DNA from: Oehlia diaphana
Taxonomy: Eukaryota > Glomeromycota > Glomeromycetes > Glomerales > Glomeraceae
Direction of reading: 5' to 3'
DNA: 44,235 bases
Assembly: GCA_003833135.1 (NCBI GenBank)
Contig: QZLH01000717.1
Location: 22,375 to 66,609 of the forward strand
The notes under the pieces: model-generated
Database searches by the model: none
Told to the model about the DNA's origin: nothing
What the model saw: the letters and a program-made list of their open reading frames with translations, nothing else
Part shown: positions 21,141 to 33,528 of the stretch, one piece after another
How positions within the stretch are numbered: position 1 is the first letter of the stretch
How the letters are laid out: the number at the start of each line of letters is the position of its first letter
Translations under genes and position numbers: made by a program

Positions 21141-22942
21141 TCATTTAACTCTCTTCTCAATAATAATTGCTCCAGAACTTGGGAGTGCTAGTGGACCGAC
21201 CCTCCTTCTTTCTTCAACTTTACCACTTACTGTACGGAAATTATATTTTAAGATAACGTTATGCATAAAAAATTTGATTTCGTTTATAGCAAAGTATCTT
21301 CCAGGGCATCTAAATAATTTAATGATTTTTGAGTTAATTAATATTTGCAAAAGTTAAAAAAAAATAAATAAATTAAATACTATATAAACTTACGCGTGTT
21401 TACCACCTCCAAATGGCATATAATTTTTACCAATTTTTGATGCTAAAGCGTTTGCATCTACATGCCTGAACGGTTCAAATGACTTCGGATTTGGTCCTTG
21501 TAACGATTCATCTTGATTAACATCATCAACATAAACATAAATTAAATGATCTTTTGGTACTTGCAACCCATTAAGAAACGTATGATCTTTTAATACAGCA
21601 TGTTCAAGTGCTACTATATGTCCAGTTAATCTTAATGACTCTCTAATAAAACTATCTAATTTTTTCATCTTATTAAGAGCTTCAAATGGAAGCATACCAT
21701 CTTCGTTAGCTTCTTTATGTACTTCCAATTGTTCTTCATATAATTCTTGCATATATTGAGGTCGAGATGCTAAATCCATAAAAGCATTTGCACAACCACC
21801 TGCTGTCGTATGAATCGCTGCGAAAAGTAAAGCACATATACTATCTGCTAATGATGAATAATTAACATTATTAGAATAAAAGCCATCTTGTTCCATAATA
21901 TCTTGAAGGAAATCATCAGGACGCTTCCAAGAATCTCCATACTTTTCTTTCTCTTGTAAACGTTTACAAGCTTGTTTTTTAATATGTTTAATTAGTATAT
22001 CTTGGTGTTTAATTGCTGGATTATATAATCCTGATTTTATGACAATACGATTGACATAATTTTGGAGTCCTGGATAAATAAAATCAAGGAATGGTGGAAT
22101 TATTAAAAATCTTGATAAATCACTAGTAAATTCCGCAAATGTAGTTATAATTTCATCATCTTTTGATCCCTCCTATAAAAAAAAGTAAATTTTTATTTAT
22201 TAATAAATATATATTTTTTTTTTTTTTTGAATCAAAATAAACAAATATAGTACGTGCTGTATATACTTACTTCACCGATTAAAATATTTGCAATAGGGGT
22301 AGAAATAATTCTAGCCATTAAATGATACATATTATTAAAAACTATTGGTTCATCATGATTACCAATATTGGCATCGATATATTTTTGAGTAGCTGAATGA
22401 AGACTTTTTTGCATACGCTCAGAATAAAAATTTAATTTAGGAAAAACATGTTCTTTGAGCAATTTTGTTGGATTTATAGCACCCAAATTTTTAAGTAATA
22501 CGTCACCCGGAAATCTTTTATGAAATGCCACAAAAAAACTAAACGTATCATCTTTAGATAATATCTCTTGCGCATATTCTTTTCCTATTAAAATACAAAT
22601 ACATATAAAATTTATTAGTTGCGAAGATTAAAATTATTTATTTGTAGTATATAAATAAAAACGCGGATATATTACCAACAATTGTTCTCACTTGACCCCA
22701 TACATATATACTAAAGATATCACCATACTAATCAATAACGATAATTGAAAGAAGTTAATAGATTTGACGCGGAAGAAAAAAAGAAGACAAAAAATTCTTT
22801 TACAATTTTACTAACCTCCTTTTTGCATTGTTTAATGAATTCTTCGGAATTAAAAATATAACTATAAGTATGACCGATAATTGGAATTTTATAACGAGCA
22901 AGAGATGGCATATTCTAAATAAATAAAATAGAATAAAAAAAA

Positions 22943-22999
<57 letters not shown>

Positions 23000-23100
23000 T
23001 AATCATTAAAATTATTTCTTACCAATTTTGTCTCACGAATACGCTTTGAAATATAAAGCGATATTAATAGAATGGATCCTAGAATGATCGTTTGATACAT
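21141..23100 (-). CDS. Cytochrome P450 monooxygenase
   Basis: Six exons on the minus strand (23100-23023, 22914-22816, 22727-22676, 22584-22271, 22172-21394, 21309-21141) sum to 1491 nt, or 496 residues, a normal P450 length; all introns are GT-AG. The N-terminus (YQTIILGSILLISLYI) is a membrane anchor, implying an ER location. The I-helix reads LLFAAIHTT, the K-helix ESLR gives ExxR, and the heme loop FGGGKHACPG supplies the cysteine ligand; this loop is split by the last intron. The AxIHTT I-helix is common in fungal ent-kaurene-oxidase-type and related P450s, so oxidation of a terpenoid or lipid substrate is possible but unproven. Intron 1 contains an exceptional T-run (A on the plus strand, about 22943-22995). 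The gene looks intact. Confidence 0.93.
22943..22995. repeat. Long A/T homopolymer in P450 intron 1
   Basis: About 50 consecutive A residues on the plus strand, which is T on the transcribed strand. The tract serves as an extended polypyrimidine region ahead of the TTTATTTAG acceptor. Its length is likely to vary between isolates and to be error-prone in sequencing. Confidence 0.9.
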
Positions 23101-23730
23101 TTTTTGATGTGAAAGATTAAAAGTAAGAAATTTGAATTTATCTTGAAGTCCGCTTTTTATTTTTTTTATCCATTTGAACTTACCAAATTAAGTTAGTGAA
23201 ATATTCTTTTATGTAAATATTACGTTTAGAAATGACGCTTTGTATTTTGGCGTTACTAAAAAAGGCACACAATAATGAACGTTTCCAAACTATATTTGTC
23301 GTCTTTGTATGAAACTTTCCATATTTATTGACTTTTTATTTTACACGTCATTGTTAAGTAGGAAATTTGATCGTCTCAAAATCGGCAGTTCAATCGGATA
23401 AAATTAACCGATTATATTGGAGCTTATCTAAATTTAGAAAATTTATAATCCTTTTTGCGTATACTGCGGGAGATCATCAAAGGTTTTTTATATTAGATAA
23501 TAATGTGACAAATAAATTAATTTTTCAGAATATGTGACTTGCTAAAAGTTTTATGTTATTACGGAATGTAATTTCAGTAAATGTATAAATTTGTTACAAG
23601 TAATTTGATATTGCAAATTTAAGGAAAATAAAAAATTTACTTGATACGTTATAAAGTTATAAACCAATATTATTATCTGGTTAAATGTTCCGATTAATCG
23701 GTTATTTTTGTTCGATTCAACTCCTAATTA
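23101..23730. promoter_or_regulatory. P450 upstream region
   Basis: AT-rich sequence upstream of the P450 start. It has no gene. Two ATCGGNTAA-type words (about 23393-23412 and 23696) are present, but no regulatory site can be named. Confidence 0.3.
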
Positions 23731-24020
23731 GGCCGTTCCAACTTCCAATTTAATCTTTAGTTTAACGTCCTCCCCCCCCCCCCCTATTTTTGAAAAATTC
23801 AAGGGTGATTTAAACATATATGTTTGATATGTTTAAATATGCTTAAAACACCCCCTCCTTTACTAAAATTTAATAGTACCGAGAATTTCCGATTTAACCG
23901 AAAATTTCCGAAATTTTTAATATGTTTAATTTTCATGTTTGTTTAAATTATCCCCTCCCCCCCCCCCTCAAAATTTTTGGCCAGAAAGGACGTTAAACTA
24001 ATTATTAATTTTGAACGGCC
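23731..24020. mobile_element. Tourist/Harbinger-like MITE with TTA duplication
   Basis: The element starts GGCCGTTCCAACTTCC and ends with the reverse complement of GGCCGTTCAAAATTAAT. The arms match over about 36 bp, including TTAGTTTAACGTCC on both sides. TTA lies directly outside each end (23728-23730, 24021-24023), the typical PIF/Harbinger target duplication. Inside are two poly-C tracts (about 23771-23784 and 23956-23968) and an ACCGAAAATTTCCG motif. It is non-autonomous. Confidence 0.85.
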
Positions 24021-24023
24021 TTA

Positions 24024-24496
24024 TTATGAAAATAATGGTAATAAAAATATGTTTAGTATGAAAAAAAAGAACTATAATTTATGTAAAAACTAAAAAGAGA
24101 AGATAATAGATCAAAGTGTAAGAACTAAGAAAGTGAAAGAACGTTGATTTTTTGTGAAACAAAATGATATTAAGCAATAAAAAAATGAGACTGATAACGA
24201 TCAGTTGTGCCACAAGATCCAGAATAAGGAGTCTAACCACCCAGGCCCAGGATAAGAATCCTAAACTCGGGCATCTCGTTGTAAATATAGCTTTCATATA
24301 CAGTATTATCATATACGTAGACACCTAGTCATCCTCATATAATATTTGTTTTTCAAAAAATTTTTATATTGCATAAAAAATAAAAAATACGCGGATAAAA
24401 AAAACTAGTAATAAATAAAAAAGATAAAAATATTGAAATAAAAACTATGAAATAAATAAGTCAAATACAGTAATTTGTTTTACTAGAATAAATCTA
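24024..24496. other. Intergenic stretch between MITE and kinase gene
   Basis: AT-rich 3' flank of the kinase gene. The minus-strand ORF 24079-24324 has no family signature and is treated as chance. Confidence 0.45.
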
Positions 24497-27400
24497 CTAT
24501 TCCTTAATTTCTTTATCTATTTCGTCACTTATTTTAATATGCTTTCCTATTTTTTTTTTTTTTTTTTTTTTTCAATAAAAATAAAAATTAAAATATAATA
24601 ATTGCTTTTGCATTGTATAAATAAAAAGCTTACTTACCATTATCTTGAATTTCAACATTTAATTCTTCAATATTTCGCTTTCTTAAAGGATTTGTTTCTG
24701 AGCTTAATGAATTTGAACAATACTGAATGTTCGAATTTTGAATAATAGAATCTCTATTTGGTCAAATATAATAATTCAAATAAATATCATCAATATTAAC
24801 AAAATTTTATTCTTTTTATTCGTACCTTTGAATATCATCTATATCTAACTCATATTCTTTTGTAATATATTCTAAAAAAAAAACAAGAAGGTAAATAATT
24901 AATTCAGTTCTTTTGATATTATTTATACTTGTTAAGAATTACCATTATCAGTATTTGATTCTTCAATTAATGTCTCAAGCTTATTATCTAAGATAATTAA
25001 ATAATTATTGTTAATATTGTTAATGTTAACGATATTATAAACGCAAAAGAAATGTAGATACTTTGTTTCATATTAAATGAAGTCGTTGAAGTTGAAATAA
25101 CAGAAGATTTGGAGATCAAAGAATTTAATGGTCTACTTGTATAAATTGCATGTGAATGACGAGGTTTACTGAATTCGGGACCAAGTGATTTTGATTTTAT
25201 TAATTCTAATCGTATCTCTTCAGCTTGGTTAAAAATATGATCATCATCTTTTGTTGATAACCAATGATTAACTGTTTCGCAAATTTTTTTTGCCAAAGGT
25301 CTCTTTTTAGGATCAGAATTCCAACATTTTCTCATTAAATTAGCAAAATCTTCAGGAGTATCATCTGTAATTTCAGGTCTTTTTCCATCAATAATTTCAT
25401 AAATAAAACTACTATCATGTTCAACATTAGCAAAAGGTTTACAACCAGTCGTTAACTCCCACATGATCATACCCATACTATAAATATCAGATGCTTTTGA
25501 AAATTTAGCACCTTTAAATACTTCTGGTGCAATATAAGGCATTACACCATATATTTCATTATTTGATGAAGTATTATTTGCAGGTTGTGATAATCCTAAA
25601 TCTCCAATCAGATATTGGTCTACTTTACATGAACCATTTTCAATTATTTCAACCAAGATATTTCCACTATGAAAATCTCTATGTATAAAATCTTTTTCAT
25701 GAATAGTTTGTAACCTAAATTAAAAAAAAAACTTTTTTTAACTTACCAATAACTTCATAATATTGATATTAAAATTATAAATACTGTACCCATCTGAAAT
25801 TCTCCATAAAATATATAATTTTTCCTTCCATGTAATACTTGTAAAATTATCATGTAAATAATTATATAAATTTCCTCCATTTGCAAATTTCATTATAAAC
25901 ATAAATTCATTTGTTAAAGGATTTTTTGTAATTCCATGACATCTAATAATACATTCAAATTTCTCATCATAACATTGATATAGTGATTTTAACTAAAATA
26001 CAAAAAAATTTCAAAATTAAAAATTATTAATATAATAAATATTCCAACAATATACTTTATAATTTTTACTTACTTCATTTAAAAAATCGTTACTAGGATC
26101 TTGAGAATTTAAAAATCCTTTTATAGCAACAACTTTTTCATCAATTTTAGCTTTATAAATAATACCAAATCCACCTTCCGCTATTTTTTCTAAATTTTTA
26201 ATTTGTGAATATGGAATCCAATCAATTTTTAATTTTGAAGGGGAAGAATTTAACTTATCTTTAATATAACTATATATTTCTAATGGATTGGTATTTTTAA
26301 TATAATCATCAATTTGAAAATCATAATTAATAATTAATTTTGTAATACATAGAAATTTATCTATAGTATCATTTCCACTGATATTAATATTAGTAAATAA
26401 TAATCTTTTACATTTTTTACATTGAGATTGATTTGTAATTCCAAAAATGATATTTGTTGTCAAGCAATATCTACATCCATTATAAATTATAAAGCAATTT
26501 GAACACCATTTTTGACAATTAGATTTAAGTACTAATTGTGAATTACAAGCTAAACATTGATAATAAGCATCCCACCATGGTAAATAAAGGATTGGAATAG
26601 GTTTTTTAATTAAAGTTGATTCTAATGATTCAAAAAAAATTTGGGAATAATCATTTTTAATAATTTTTTGATCATAATTCACTATGTTAAACTCATATTT
26701 TGTAACTATTTGTCTAAAGTATAAAATTTCAGAACAATAACTACACCATTCTTGAATATTTTCTGCACAAAAACCCAAGGTTCTAGGTTCATGTTTATCA
26801 CATTGAGTATTGTTTGTACTTACACATACATCTATAATATTGTTATTTTCTGAATATTTAATATAAATAAATAAACAATATTTGCAATATTTTTGTTCAA
26901 ATAATAGTGTTTGATAATATTTCCTTTTACAATAATAACAATAATAACAGGTTTCTCCTTTATTAATAAAAGGAATAAACATAATTGGCATGGCAGAATT
27001 CTCATCATTAATCTCCAAATTTGTAATCTGAGAATGTGAAATCAGATCTGTTGATGGTTTTAATGGGAAGCAATTAAGACCTTTAACAAAATTATACACT
27101 TCTAATGGATTAGAATTTTTATCAATGTTACTTATATAATTGGAAATCTGATTAATATGATTCCGAGTTAAAAAGCATTCTTTGATATCGGTTACATTGA
27201 TTTTGATAAATGATGTTCTTTCACATTTTTTGCATTGAGATTGATTCGTAATTCCGAAAATAATATTTGTAGTTAAACAATATCTACATCCAATATAAAA
27301 CATACAGCAATATAAACACCATTTTTGACAATCCGAAGTAAAATCTAGTTGTGAATTACAAATTATACATTGATCGTATGTATCCCACCAAGGTAAATAA

Positions 27401-27936
27401 ATAATTAGAACAGAAATTTCAGTATTTTCAGCTAAAGTTGATTTTACCCAACAAGAAGAAATTTGATAACAATCTGAACATAAAAGAAAATGTTGGTCGA
27501 TTACTTTTCCACATAATTTACAATTATCATCAATATGGGATGGAGAAGGTAAGTAATCACTAATTACTTGTTTAAAATACAAAATTTTGGAGCAATTTTC
27601 ACACCATCCTCGAAATTCTTGAATTTCATGTTTAACAAAATGTTTATCTTCATGATTATCACATACAATACTATTATCCGTATATATGATAACATCGATT
27701 TGATTTATTGAGGGAGTAATATTGTCATTATTATTTAGTATAAGTTTAATATATCCAGATATGCACTTTTTGCAATATTTTTGGTTAAATAAGAGTGTTT
27801 TAGAATATTTATTTCCACAATGATCACAGTTATCCTTGTTTTTATTGAAAGGAATAAATGAAATTGGTATAGAACTAGATTTTAATCCTATTCCTTTTAT
27901 CCATTTATTTGCACTTTTAGCTAAAGAACCTTCCAT
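24497..27936 (-). CDS. TKL-type protein kinase with duplicated Cys-rich N-terminus
   Basis: Seven exons on the minus strand (27936-26074, 25992-25790, 25714-25062, 24987-24943, 24871-24826, 24753-24638, 24546-24497) sum to 2976 nt, or 991 residues. The kinase domain starts near residue 580: glycine loop EGGFGIIY (587-594), Lys606 in VAIKG, catalytic HRDFHSGN (700-707), DLG (727-729) in place of DFG, and IAPE. All key residues are present, so it should be active on Ser/Thr or Tyr. Residues 1-580 hold two tandem copies of a region with many CxxC pairs, probably zinc-binding; both contain GCRYCLTTNIIFG, and each ends in SQIxNLE at the kinase border. The tail (DNEYITKEYELDIDDIQ) and four small 3' exons are easily missed: reading through the intron at 24988-25061 produces a false hydrophobic C-terminus. 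Kinases of this layout are expanded in Rhizophagus; the pathway is unknown. Confidence 0.9.
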
Positions 27937-28765
27937 TATTAAGTACTAATACATTAATATGAGACGAAAATTTATTTATCTATTACGGAAAAATAATTCC
28001 CTAAATTGTTCTAGAATTTTATGCATTATGCAGATTTTTCGAATTTAAGAATTTCAATAGATATATACAGTATGTAGTAATACATTATTTATCTTTTTAT
28101 GGTAAACAGGTCGGTCTCTGTAATACTTTTATACTTTGCAAATGTAGATCCGAAAAAGTTTAGTTTATTATATATTTTAAGAATGAAACACGATTGATAA
28201 ATAAAAATTTAATTTTATTCTTGGTTTATTATTAGTTTACAACTTCCTTTTGTGACAATTATATGATCATAAGCTAAAAAAGTCTGATTTTATTTTAGTA
28301 GCAGAACATGAAATGACTTAAATTTTATTTCTGTATTATTCCTGTATTACGACTATTTTTGAATGTTTTTCTAAAGTCCTCATATTATTCTATCGATTAT
28401 TATTTTTTTTTAGATAATTTATTTTATTGTTAGTAAGAAACAAGTATAACAAAAAAACGAAGGGGTGAATGGAAATAGGGCTTAGGACGTACAAATCGAA
28501 TATTTTAATAATGATATGTGCATTAATTTTGGCTATTTATTTTAAGTAATACATTTTTAAAAATACTTTATGGTTTTAAACTGCGGTCCTGAATGAACTT
28601 TTGTGAAATGTGAGCTCATACAAACTAGGTCTAATTAAAATAATATGATTAATACTTTTTGGGTAAACGTGTAACAAGCTAAATTTTAGCTTTAAAAATG
28701 AACTCATGTTGATCAACGTTCAACAACCATTTTTGTTTTAGTATTTTGCTGCTGATTCGTTTACG
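27937..28765. promoter_or_regulatory. Divergent intergenic region, kinase and hydrolase
   Basis: 829 bp separate the starts of the kinase (minus) and the alpha/beta hydrolase (plus). They probably contain both promoters. The sequence is AT-rich; no TATA box or known operator can be assigned. Confidence 0.4.
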
Positions 28766-29977
28766 ATGAATTTACAAAAAATTTTTAAACAAAGGAATTT
28801 TTTTTATTTAAATAAAAGTATTTTCAATAAATCATTTACGACTAAATTTAATTTAAGTCAATATCACACATCTAATACATCTAATAAAGAAACTATTTTT
28901 GTTGACTCTAGTGATAATGTTAAAATTGAAGTTATACGTTATCCTCCTACTAAACAAACGGTAAAAAAAAAAATAATAAGAAAACGATTACAATAAAAAA
29001 AAAAAATTTAATTTTATTTTCTATTTATTATTATTAATTTTTTTTTTTACTCATTTATTAGAATTATCCACCACTCTTATTTATTCATGGAGCATTTCTC
29101 GCTGCTTGGTCTTGGGAAAATTTTTCCAATTGGTTTTCAAATAAAGGATATGAATGTTTTTCTTTGAGGTTAGTACAATAATTGTATGGCTAATTCAATA
29201 TTTTGCATATTTAAAAATGATTTCGTTCATATATAGTTTCCGAGGAAATGGGCAAAGTACGAAAACTCCAATAAGAGATAAATTTTGGAGGTTGGAGGAA
29301 TTGGCAAATGATATATCATCTGTGACTGATGAAATCACTAAGAAAACTAAGGAGAAACCTATCCTTGTTGGGTAATTATAATATAGATTTTTTTTTATAC
29401 TAAAATGTATTAAATTATTTAATGAGTAAATTATATTTTAACTAGACATTCAATGGGTGGAGGACTTACTCAAAAATATCTTCAAGATAATCATCATAAG
29501 GTGTCAGGAGGGGTTTTACTTGCATCAGTATCACCATTAATTCATAAATCTGGTGCCCTTTTTTCGAGTAAAGTGGATTGGCTTGCAATTAAAGCATTAC
29601 TTACATTAAATCCATATTTAATTGTTGGAACTCCTGAATTAATGAAGAAAGCTTTCTTTTCTAAGGCATTTCCTGATTCAATGGCTAAAGAAATTCATCC
29701 AAAATTAGACAAAAATTGTAGTGTTGTTGGACTTGCTGAATTTTCTAGATCCTTTGTTGATTATAAAAAAATTAAATGTCCAATGATTGTAATTGGTGCT
29801 GGAGAAGATGCACTTGCTGATAATTTAAAACATATAGAAGAAACTGCTGAAGCATATGGTGTTGGATATGATATTATTGAAGGTTCAGGTCATGAAGTTA
29901 TGTTAGATCTTAAATGGGAAGATGCTTCTAATGTTATTTTTAATAGAATTCAAGAAAGAATTTTAAATAAGAAATAA
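28766..29977 (+). CDS. Alpha/beta hydrolase, probably mitochondrial
   Basis: Four exons (28766-28960, 29062-29168, 29237-29371, 29446-29977) encode 322 residues in frame, each intron GT-AG. The fold signatures are PLLFIHGAF (oxyanion-hole region, about 69-77), GHSMGG with the nucleophile Ser148, an acid at Asp267 or Asp271 in GAGEDALAD, and His295 in GSGHEV. The catalytic triad is thus complete, and the protein should cleave an ester, lipid or similar bond. The first 35 residues are rich in Lys/Arg, Phe and Asn with no acidic residue, which fits a mitochondrial targeting peptide. The substrate cannot be told from sequence. A lipase/esterase or peptidase-like role is equally possible. Confidence 0.88.
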
Positions 29978-30087
29978 TGATATTTTATTTATTTACTTAT
30001 TTGTTGTTATTTTATTTAATTGTTTTTTTATGTATATTTTATTCATATCATTTAGTAAAATAAATTTATTTATACTTGCAATAATTA

Positions 30088-30430
30088 TTGAATCTTGTTA
30101 CTTTGAAACAAAAATGCCAAAAACAGAAATTTAAAGTGGTTAATAATATTAATCCACCAATTCGTCATAGGACAATTACCTCTCCTTTACCTCCTACAAC
30201 TCCACGGAATTTCAGGTCTGGACCGTCTGTTCGTTCAATGAGCTACTCAACACCTAACGTAGGTCTTTTACGCCCTCTGGTCTCTCGTCACTCGTCCAGT
30301 TACAATATACCGATATAGATAATTCTGTGTACTGTACATCTAATTTCTTACACTCTGGAGGATGGTCATCTCATATCAGATGCCCTGATGAATTAGTGTT
30401 GGATTATAATAATTTCTTAGATGAAAGTTT
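30088..30430 (+). pseudogene. Decayed coding remnant of unknown family
   Basis: A stretch reading INPPIRHRTITSPLPPTTPR and RSMSYSTPNVGLLRPLVSRH runs to a stop at 30316-30318. From about 30290 a different frame continues protein-like sequence: DNSVYCTSNFLHSGGWSSH, then CPDELVLDYNNFLDESFN. The first frame has no ATG start. One frameshift joining two compositionally sensible parts suggests a pseudogene, perhaps of a mobile element. No domain is recognised. Confidence 0.4.
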
Positions 30431-32504
30431 TAATTTAATTTTTTTCTTCTTCCTTTTCTATATGTGCACCGTTCGTTACCATGACATAGGCTATGCCATT
30501 GTTGGGTTTTCTAAATAACAGGCAGGGCAACTTCTTTTGGATTTCCAGAGTAGTTGAGTTTTTTCTTTAATTTAGGATTTATTAGACTTATAGTTTATAT
30601 TTATCCTTATGTAATGTTAGACTCCAGTCATGTCTGTATTCTTAAAATAAAAAAAATAATAAAATTATTGAATGTTGTTACCTGATTTTCAAATGACTAA
30701 GAGTACTTAAATCTGTTCAATTTAGGATGACACAATTTTAACAAAAATATCTTTGAGTGATGTATAGCCAGTGTAGTGTATTGGTGCATAGTTTTGTAGA
30801 ATCCTGAGGACCAAGGTAGTTTATTCATGAGTGAATAAGTAGTGAATATATTTGTCTATTCAAGATATTAGATGAAAATGCAATATTGTAATCTGCCAAC
30901 TGATAAAGTTGGTATGTAAAGAATCATTATTTTTAATTTTACTTTTGTTTCATTTATTAAAAATTATAAATTATATGATCATGTGTTTATGTTGCTTATA
31001 GGAATTGACTATACTATTAAGGTTCTAACATTCCATTCAACTAAATAAATTCAACATCTTTACTTTCTTTCGCCACAATTAAGGATTTCAAATATACAGC
31101 AATAGAAGTATTATCAGTTTTTGTTTTGTTTATAAGAAAACCCTGTATATATTGGACGCAGTTATTTTGGTTTGTTAATTTCAATATTTACTTATTCTTG
31201 AATATTGTCAAATTTGTTCAGGATGAAGAATAAATTTTAAATTAAGTTAAAACTGAGTGGAAGTGCATATAATTATTTTAAGCTGAATTATTAACACCAA
31301 AATAGATGTTTTATATTGATGAGCAAGATTGAAACAAACAAAAATGAAATTAATGTCAAAATATTGCTTCTTACAATATGTGAATTCTGGAGATGAATAT
31401 TTGTATTAAAAAAATTATGTATAACAGAGTAATCTTTTATTAAGAAATTTATAAATTAATAAAATTTGAATTTATTTAATTCTGGTCATTCTGACTACTA
31501 TAAAGCCATTTAAGTGCTATATAATTGATTTATACATATTAGGTGAAATCTATGCAATTTAAAATACAAATACATTATATACATATAAGATAGACAATGC
31601 AAAATGTCTTGTATGAGTTGGAAAAGTGTTATGAAAGGTGAAGTACAGTACATGATTTCGATCAAAAGTTTTTCAATAAACCTTTAAATTTATACATCTA
31701 ATTTGGCATTGTCTAATAGGCATATAAAGAAGATGTAAACCAGATATTATACTCATCCTGTATTTTTCAGAAGAAGTATACCATATACTTTTATCTTTCT
31801 GTTTAAAATAATGGTAAACATTGCCTGCTTTTAAATATTTTAGCTAAATAAATTAATGCCTAAATGACTCTTTAATATCCTGAGACAATCAACTAAATTC
31901 TTTCAGATAATGCAATTTTTCAATTTTTTAGATAATCCTCATTTCATTTTTAATAAAGTTTATGAATCTCTAATCTATTATTTGCATGAGAAAAATATCA
32001 TTATGTCTATGAAGAATAAAGAATTTGAAAGAATTTGTATAATAAAATATGCATTTCTGCTGGATAATACTATGTCCAAAATATTTTATTTCAATTTGTG
32101 TTGAAATGCATTCAGGCTATAACTAGTCAATGTATACATGAATTCTTTTGACATAGGAATAATGAAATGATGTTTATTACCGAGAAATATAACTTGTTAG
32201 GCTAAGTTTTTTTAATGGTACTATATTATTTAGTTTCAATCATAAGCTAGTTAATTATATTTAGATTATTTTCTTAAGTAAGCTAAGTAAGCAAATTTAT
32301 ATTCAAGGTGCTAGACGCACATCATCAAAATCAATGCTTTTGCACCAAAAGTTGGCCCATGACCACTATTACCATATATCGCTAGTAATTTTCGTGTCTT
32401 GATAAATATATAATATTTAATTTTGTTACTTTTCCAAGATTAGTGTAACATGTTATTACACTAATAATATCGCCATTTCTTCATATTTTAATACTTTTTT
32501 GTCT
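30431..32504. other. Intergenic stretch, nothing identified
   Basis: About 2 kb of AT-rich sequence. The ORF 31910-32104 has no family signature. Spaced T- and A-runs are frequent; there is no evident repeat array or RNA gene. Confidence 0.5.
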
Positions 32505-32512
32505 ATCATAGT

Positions 32513-33520
32513 TAGGGATGGCAACGGTCACGGTCATTAACCGGTTATGACCGGTCATGACCGTGACCGATATCGGTCGGTCAAAGACCTCTGACCGACC
32601 GTTTGACCGACCGGTCTGACCGACCGTTTAACNNNNNNNNNNNNNNNNNNNNNNNNNNNNNNNNNNNNNNNNNNNNNNNNNNNNNNNNNNNNNNNNNNNN
32701 NNNNNNNNNNNNNNNNNNNNNNNNNNNNNNNNNNNNNNNNNNNNNNNNNNNNNNNNNNNNNNNNNNNNNNNNNNNNNNNNNNNNNNNNNNNNNNNNNNNN
32801 NNNNNNNNNNNNNNNNNNNNNNNNNNNNNNNNNNNNNNNNNNNNNNNNNNNNNNNNNNNNNNNNNNNNNNNNNNNNNNNNNNNNNNNNNNNNNNNNNNNN
32901 NNNNNNNNNNNNNNNNNNNNNNNNNNNNNNNNNNNNNNNNNNNNNNNNNNNNNNNNNNNNNNNNNNNNNNNNNNNNNNNNNNNNNNNNNNNNNNNNNNNN
33001 NNNNNNNNNNNNNNNNNNNNNNNNNNNNNNNNNNNNNNNNNNNNNNNNNNNNNNNNNNNNNNNNNNNNNNNNNNNNNNNNNNNNNNNNNNNNNNNNNNNN
33101 NNNNNNNNNNNNNNNNNNNNNNNNNNNNNNNNNNNNNNNNNNNNNNNNNNNNNNNNNNNNNNNNNNNNNNNNNNNNNNNNNNNNNNNNNNNNNNNNNNNN
33201 NNNNNNNNNNNNNNNNNNNNNNNNNNNNNNNNNNNNNNNNNNNNNNNNNNNNNNNNNNNNNNNNNGTCTTTTAATATAAAATTTAATAAAAAAATGTTTC
33301 GCAAACGTTTTTTAATTATTTTAATAGAAAACGTTGCGAAAACGTTTTTTATTAAGTATTTCATAAAGAAAAATGTTTCGCAAACGTTTTCAGGATCGGT
33401 TAAACGGTCGGTCAGACCGGTCGGTCAAACGGTCGGTCAAATGGTCGGTCGGTCGGTCAAAGGTTCTTGACCGGTTATGACCGACCGATGACCGACCATG
33501 ACCGACCGTTGCCATCCCTA
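32513..33520. mobile_element. hAT-like element with perfect 8-bp target duplication
   Basis: The ends TAGGGATGGCAACGGTC match perfectly as inverted repeats. ATCATAGT is present exactly at 32505-32512 and 33521-33528, the 8-bp duplication expected of hAT transposition. Subterminal regions are dense GGTCGGTC/GACCGACC repeats. Inside, at 33295-33392, three copies of an AACGTTTGCGAAAC-type motif occur. The middle is unsequenced, so length and coding capacity are unknown; no transposase is visible in the sequenced parts. Confidence 0.92.
32633..33265. other. Assembly gap (N run, 633 bases)
   Basis: The sequence is undetermined. It lies wholly inside the hAT-like element and begins within a GGTCGGTC/GACCGACC-type repeat, which probably caused the assembly break. 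Apparent ORFs running through it are artefacts. Confidence 0.99.
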
Positions 33521-33528
33521 ATCATAGT

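Noticed and set aside
22800..23100. Minus-strand ORFs with long phenylalanine runs
   Set aside because: They are read-through of P450 intron 1, which contains the homopolymer; the splice sites at 23022 and 22915 remove it.
24997..25061. C-terminal transmembrane segment on the kinase
   Set aside because: The hydrophobic stretch lies in a GTATCT..TTAG intron, and in-frame downstream exons continue the protein.
32555..33364. Long ORFs on both strands through 32555-33364
   Set aside because: They consist almost entirely of the N run and are artefacts of the gap.
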